This document shows positions 26,601 to 32,600 of a stretch of 64,000 bases of DNA, piece by piece. The position numbers and the translations under genes were made by a program. The stretch is from the NCBI GenBank assembly GCA_016490735.1, contig JAEMWC010000073.1, forward strand, positions 1,027,501-1,091,500, given 5' to 3'. Below the pieces are notes generated by a model. It did no database searches, had not been told where the DNA came from, and saw nothing but the letters and a program-made list of their open reading frames with translations. Position 1 is the stretch's first letter. Every line of letters starts with the position of its first letter. This stretch comes from Pachyseris speciosa (taxonomy: Eukaryota > Cnidaria > Anthozoa > Scleractinia > Pachyseridae).

Positions 26601-29600
26601 GTTTGATTCTTTTAAATCTAGTATTAGTAGTAATAATATTTGTTTGTCACTAACATATTCTTCAAAGGCTTCGATAACTGGGAACTCACAAGAAATCGGA
26701 TGGGTCCTTTAGTATAACAAAGTTAGCACCATTTTGGTCAAACTATGCTACTTATTTATTCTAGGGATTTGCATCAAAACAGTTTAAGGGAAATTTCAGA
26801 AAAGTGTTTTTCTAATCTTAACAATCTTGGCTATTTGTAAGTATTCCCAGCAGTTATCAATAATTCTGTGTATGTGAAGAATGTGGCATTTTCGCCATTG
26901 CGAGTGAACTAAAGGGTGTTAATAAGCGACTAACTCTTATCGCTTAGCATTTCGGATTTTGTTGAGCATACAAAATCAACACCCTGCTCGCAGACGTTCC
27001 TTTTTTAATCGGCTGGTCCGGCTGCGAGTGCCGATGCTTCGAATTACGATCCGGTGAGCGAAGTAGGCCAGCGAGAGAACAAAGCGCGGTCGTTCAGTCG
27101 TTCCCTTAACAGATCACTGAACATTTGTTACGAGCACTTTCACGGGGCTTAGGGTTTTTTAAGTCAAACATATGTTTATTAAATACCTCTACTCATGCAC
27201 AAAATGTTTCTAGGAAACCACGAAATATATTTCAAATGAATCTTGTTGGGAGATGAAGACATATTGAACTGGTGAACTTGAAAAAAAGCCGTAATTCGTA
27301 ACAACAGACGGCAATAAATAGTTTCAACACAGTAGCCTGCTGTTTGTTAACAAATCTAGACCATTTTTTTTTCGGGGGGTTTCATTGATGCGATGAATGT
27401 ATTACTTATTTCCAATTCCTTTTTCTAGGAGGCTTAGTGAGAACAAAATGCCCACTTTAAAAAATACCTCTTTTGATGGCCTAACCGACCTTACCTTACT
27501 GTATGTATACGAGCTTCGTTTGTTTACGAACTACACAGCAGAAAGCTTATTACAACCTGTACTTCACAAGGAAGATTGAGTGGTATTTTCCAAAGAACAG
27601 TCAGATATCCTTTAGTTTTTAATGAGTGACCGTGTTTCCTCAGGACTTGGGGGAGGGGGGGGGGGGGGGGTGGGGGAAACCCCAAGGGAAATGAGGCCTA
27701 CTTTTCGTCTCACCTGACTCAGCAATGTTTGCATAGGGTTAATGTTTTAGGGGAGAGGAAACCAGTTGACGAGTCAAAATGAAATGCCTTCATAAAGTAG
27801 TTTTCATTTTCCCACAGATTGTTAGCTGAAAATGGAATTTGCGACATTCAGAGCGGCGCATTTCAGGATCTCAAGAGTGTACAATACCTGTAAGAATCAA
27901 TTGACTTCAGATATAAATGTACATCGCGAAATTGATGTAGTCAAAATACTGCTATTTGGGAGATAGGAGTTTCTACCATTTTCCGTCGTGGACAATTCCA
28001 AGTTTCATAAGAATGTCTGCTTTTGCTATAAATACAATACAGTATAGTAAGTATCGTATTGTACAGGAAGTGTAGAGTTTGGAGTGTAGTGTCCGTTTTG
28101 TAAACATTGTCTCGTAATTCTTAAATAACAACTTTATCCTTAAAAAAGTAATAAATATCATACAATACAGTGTGCTTGGAATCGCTCCCACAGGGATCTA
28201 TCAAGGAACAGCATCACCCGAGTCACGAACACGTACTTTAAATCACTTAGTGGACTGCAGTATTTGTAAGTACATGTTGACAAACAAGTACGAAGTCTTC
28301 CCAACAACTTTGAGATCAAATAATTTATGGGTACTTTTATAGGTGAATATCAGTTTATTACCTTAACCGTCGATCAATTCCATTCTGGCGTCACAAACTC
28401 AGTATTGAATAATCTTTACGTTTTCATTATGTTATTTTTAAAAAACATTAAGCCTTTTTATCAGCCTTATTAAAAGGACTTTGGTGTTGTCTTATGCCTT
28501 TCAGAAACCTGGCTCAAAACCCTCTCTGGTACATCGACGAATTTGCTTTCACGAACACGGCGGGACTTAAATACATGTAAGTTAACTCACCTTATGTTTT
28601 GGAAAGTACGTTACTGGCCATGTTAAAGCGGTTAGATCATGTGAGAAAAATAGATATATATCGATTTGAGTTTTCTATGCTCAAAATTGGCCCCTTTTAC
28701 TCTTTTTCAATTCCCTCTGTTTAGGAATATCATTGGAACTGAAGTGTCCGTGTTTCCAAGTAAAGCTGTCACAAGCCTCCAGGAGCTCAGTATTTATATG
28801 TACCGGAAACAAATCTTCCGTCCTTATACTTCTGACATACACTGTCATTTTATTGTACAAAACGTAGAGCTGAGCGCGTCGAAAAAACCGTAGATAAAGC
28901 AAGAAAACAACCACGAAAAGCTGGTTGCAGTTGGATACTAGTTTCAAATGTCGAGGAGTTGTGCAACCTGACAAGCGAGATAAATGACAGTTAGCCTTAA
29001 CCATTTTCAAGCATTAAGACGAAAGATAATTAAGGGTGTAGGGCTAATGTTATAACTACATCTGATTTTGTCTTGCTCCAAATTAATGTCTTTGAAGATA
29101 ACAAACATTGCCACGTGACAGAGTGTCGCAACAGTCACTTTCTACTTAGCAGGATCCAGAGGAGGGGCTCCACGTACCCCCAGCCGTTTCCAAGCTACTC
29201 ACCCTTTTGACAAAGACGAATAGGGACAGAAATTATTGTAAACCTTAACATTTTGTTCGTATCTTCTTGTTTGGCTCACGGGTCCTAATATGAAATTCGG
29301 TGCTTGTATTTGTTAACACGGATTGGTGATACTAAAAGAAATGGCAAGTAACGAATAACTGTGGTACATTTTAAACAGAGCGTCCGGGGATCCACCCAGT
29401 CTTCGCATGTTTGCTGGCTATTTGCTGTTTTCAACGTTGCGTTCCTCTGGGTATCAATGTCACATGGTTTATCCTGAATTGATATGCAATCCCTGTCCAC
29501 TGGGCACATATTCATTTAGAGACGTACGATGCAAACGCTGTCCACCAGGCACGCATGCATGACAGGCCGGCTGAGCAGGGCTTCTCAAGGGCTTTCGGAG

Positions 29601-32600
29601 CAGTTCAAGCCATACTATTTACTCTCCCTTAACTTGTTATTAGCGAATAAGATGATCTTATTTTCGAACGACTACCTTCTAATATGGTAACATTCATGTG
29701 CAGACTGTTGCCTTTGTCGAGCAGATGGAATCCAAAAAATAAATTATTTGCATGTTTACCTTTAGTACAGTCAACTCTCTCGTAAGCGGACACCCTCGGG
29801 AATTGGAAAAAGTGTCCGTTAGTAGAGCTGTCCGCTTACGAGAATTATTCCCATAAGCGGCCGCTTACATGAGAGGTAATTAGGGGGTGTTAATTCAGTC
29901 CATGTTTTATTGGGTAACCAAAAATAGCCACAAACTGAAACTCTAATTTATTGATGTCAAATGTTAAAAGTCGAAAATGAAAAAGAAGTAATATGCAGTA
30001 TACATTGTATATTGTTTTAACGTCGGCCTATCGTTTTTTCTGTTTTCGTTTGACAGCTTTCTTTCCCGCGGACAAATGGAGATTTGACAAAACCGATCTC
30101 CATTGTTTTGTTGCTCTGTCAAAGGTCATACATTATTTTTGTTGATTAATTTCAAATAAAGACAAATTTCATTGCCAAGTGTCAATAATTATACATGGGG
30201 TGTCCGCTTACGAGAGAGAGTAAACAAAAGAAAAATCCAATTTTTCATTTTCAAAACTGTCCGCGTCCGCTTACGAGAGAGTGTCCGCTTACGCGAATAT
30301 GTGAATACAGAGTTTGACTGGGAGGTGAAAAGGGGAATTGAAAAACAATGTCCTTTAAGTAGAGCTGTCCGCTTACGACTGTGTCCGTTAGCGGAGAGTT
30401 GTCTGTATAAGTTTTCCGGCTGACCCTATAGTTCGTCTTTCTCCACTGTGAATGGAAAACAAAACGTTTATTTTCGTGATAAATTCGTATTTGTATTTTT
30501 ATTTATTTTTTTTCTTTCTTATAGTTTATGTGTGTTACCATCTAAGCTTGTCTTAACGTCTACGTTTTTGTACTTGGTTGAAAAGGGGGATTTTACCAAG
30601 ATGTGATGCCTTTTGTCGGACTGTTAACTCATGGCATGGGTGGCAAACTATGTCCACCAGGAAGATATATTAGCCCAGAGTCGTCACCAGGAAAAGCTGA
30701 AAGCGAATGCAAGGGTTGTCCACAAGGTCAGAAACCAGATCAATGGCTCGTTGCCGTTTATTGAAAATATTTTCCGCTGGCGAACCTTATCACCAGGAAA
30801 ATGTGTGCATCTAAACCAGTTGGCGGTTAAGCTCAAGGCTGTCTTGCAAAGATTACGTGCGAGGAACAAGAAGAAGGGGCCCTGGACACAAAGCTGGATT
30901 TCCAAACAGAAATTCGTACAATACGCTGATCTTTGAAATTCACGGAAATTTCCTATCACCCGATCGATCTTAGATTCCTCATCCCCATCCTTACTTATCA
31001 AATCTTAAAGTCGGCTCGAAATTTTTCTTGAAGATTTTTTTCTTCGGCGAAAAGAATATACTGAAAAAGGAGCTCTGCAACATGGTGACAGCATTCGAAA
31101 ACCAGAAATAGAACTTGTTGGATGATTCTGTAGATGTTAAGCTTTGCCTTTTATGTCCTCATGCAATCAAACAGAGTCGGTCTCTGTATCCAGAGGTTTT
31201 GAAATCCTCACATTGCAATCGCGTTTGTTTGGACTAAATAGAAAAATACAGAAACGACAATGCAGGGTTTGATTTACTTGGCTACTAAAGTCATGACTGA
31301 CAAAAATAATATTTATCGACTTCCTCTCACTTTAGTTTACATTCTCCTACTTAAGCGACATTCCACATTTCTTTCTTATTCGTTCGTTCGTTTGTGTTTT
31401 TGTGTTATTGTTGTTCTTTTCACACAAACAGTGAAATTCTCCTGTCTGAGGGCCAGGATCCGAGCTGTAGAAGGAAGAAAGATGCTAGTGCACAGGAAAC
31501 AAGCATACCCCTTCCCGTAGTTCTCAACTCCGCCACGCAGCTATCTGTTCTCACCAAATAAAATTCCAATTTCTCACTGAATACTGGCAGCCATTTATTG
31601 ATCTCTTAAAGTACCCAACCCAAGGACAATACCCGTTAATGGTACTGAACATTACAATTTGCATGATCGAGATCAATTGCGCTACCATATCATCATGTTG
31701 TTTTCTTTCAGGAGCCCAATATGATCGTATTGCTGGATTTAGCCAGCTTGTAGCTGTATTCAAGGATTTTACCGATTGGACAGATTCGGAGCTTGTCAAC
31801 CTTGTCCCTCAAAAGGACTGCTGTGTCAGAACGAGACCGTCTCGTTGAGGTCAGGTTTCTACTGGAAATGGGAGAGCATGCGGAATCTTGAGCTATATCT
31901 TAATTTGTCAAGAAACTTGATGATATTGAACGGTTCATACAACACCAAACAGACAACATACAATGGATCGCTTCCAACAGCGTACGCATGCCCAGTGGCA
32001 GAGTCGTGTTTGGGAGGAATGGAATCTAAATGCGCTGATGGGTACCAGGGCCCATTGTGTGCTGTTTGCAGCAAAAGCTACTACCGCCTCGTTTCTACCT
32101 GTCAAAAGTGCCCCAGCGTCCCCTGGTTAATTGGTCGAGTCTGTCTGACGCTTGTGATCTCGGCAGTCATCATAGCATCTCTTTCCTTAGGAAAAAGAAA
32201 AAGGTCCAAAAACGGTCGGTCAGTGACAGACATTCTAATGGCAAGGCTAAAGATCGTCATTGGGTTTTACCAAGTCACGTCTGGTACTTTGGCGTCTTTC
32301 TCCTACATAAGCTGGCCAGACGCACTAATGAAGTTAATTAATTATGCTCAGGTTGTCCATCTCAATTTGCTGCAGATTGTTCCGATGCACTGTTTTCAAA
32401 ACGATCTCAAAGTAGACACTTATTCCACTTTGACGATATTCGTTGCGGTCAATGTCATAGGGGTGACTATATTTATAATGGCGTATAAGATCAGCAAGAT
32501 TTTTAAATCCAGGAACAAAACTTTAGATTACAATAGTATAATACGCGCAAACTCTTCTTTAAAGGTACAATGTTACAGAAATGTGTTCCTGCTATTGTTT

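Noticed and set aside
30631..31001. Open frames of about 100 residues on both strands over the second cysteine-repeat exon
   Set aside because: The frame with CPPG motifs and matching splice phases is a different one; these are shadows.
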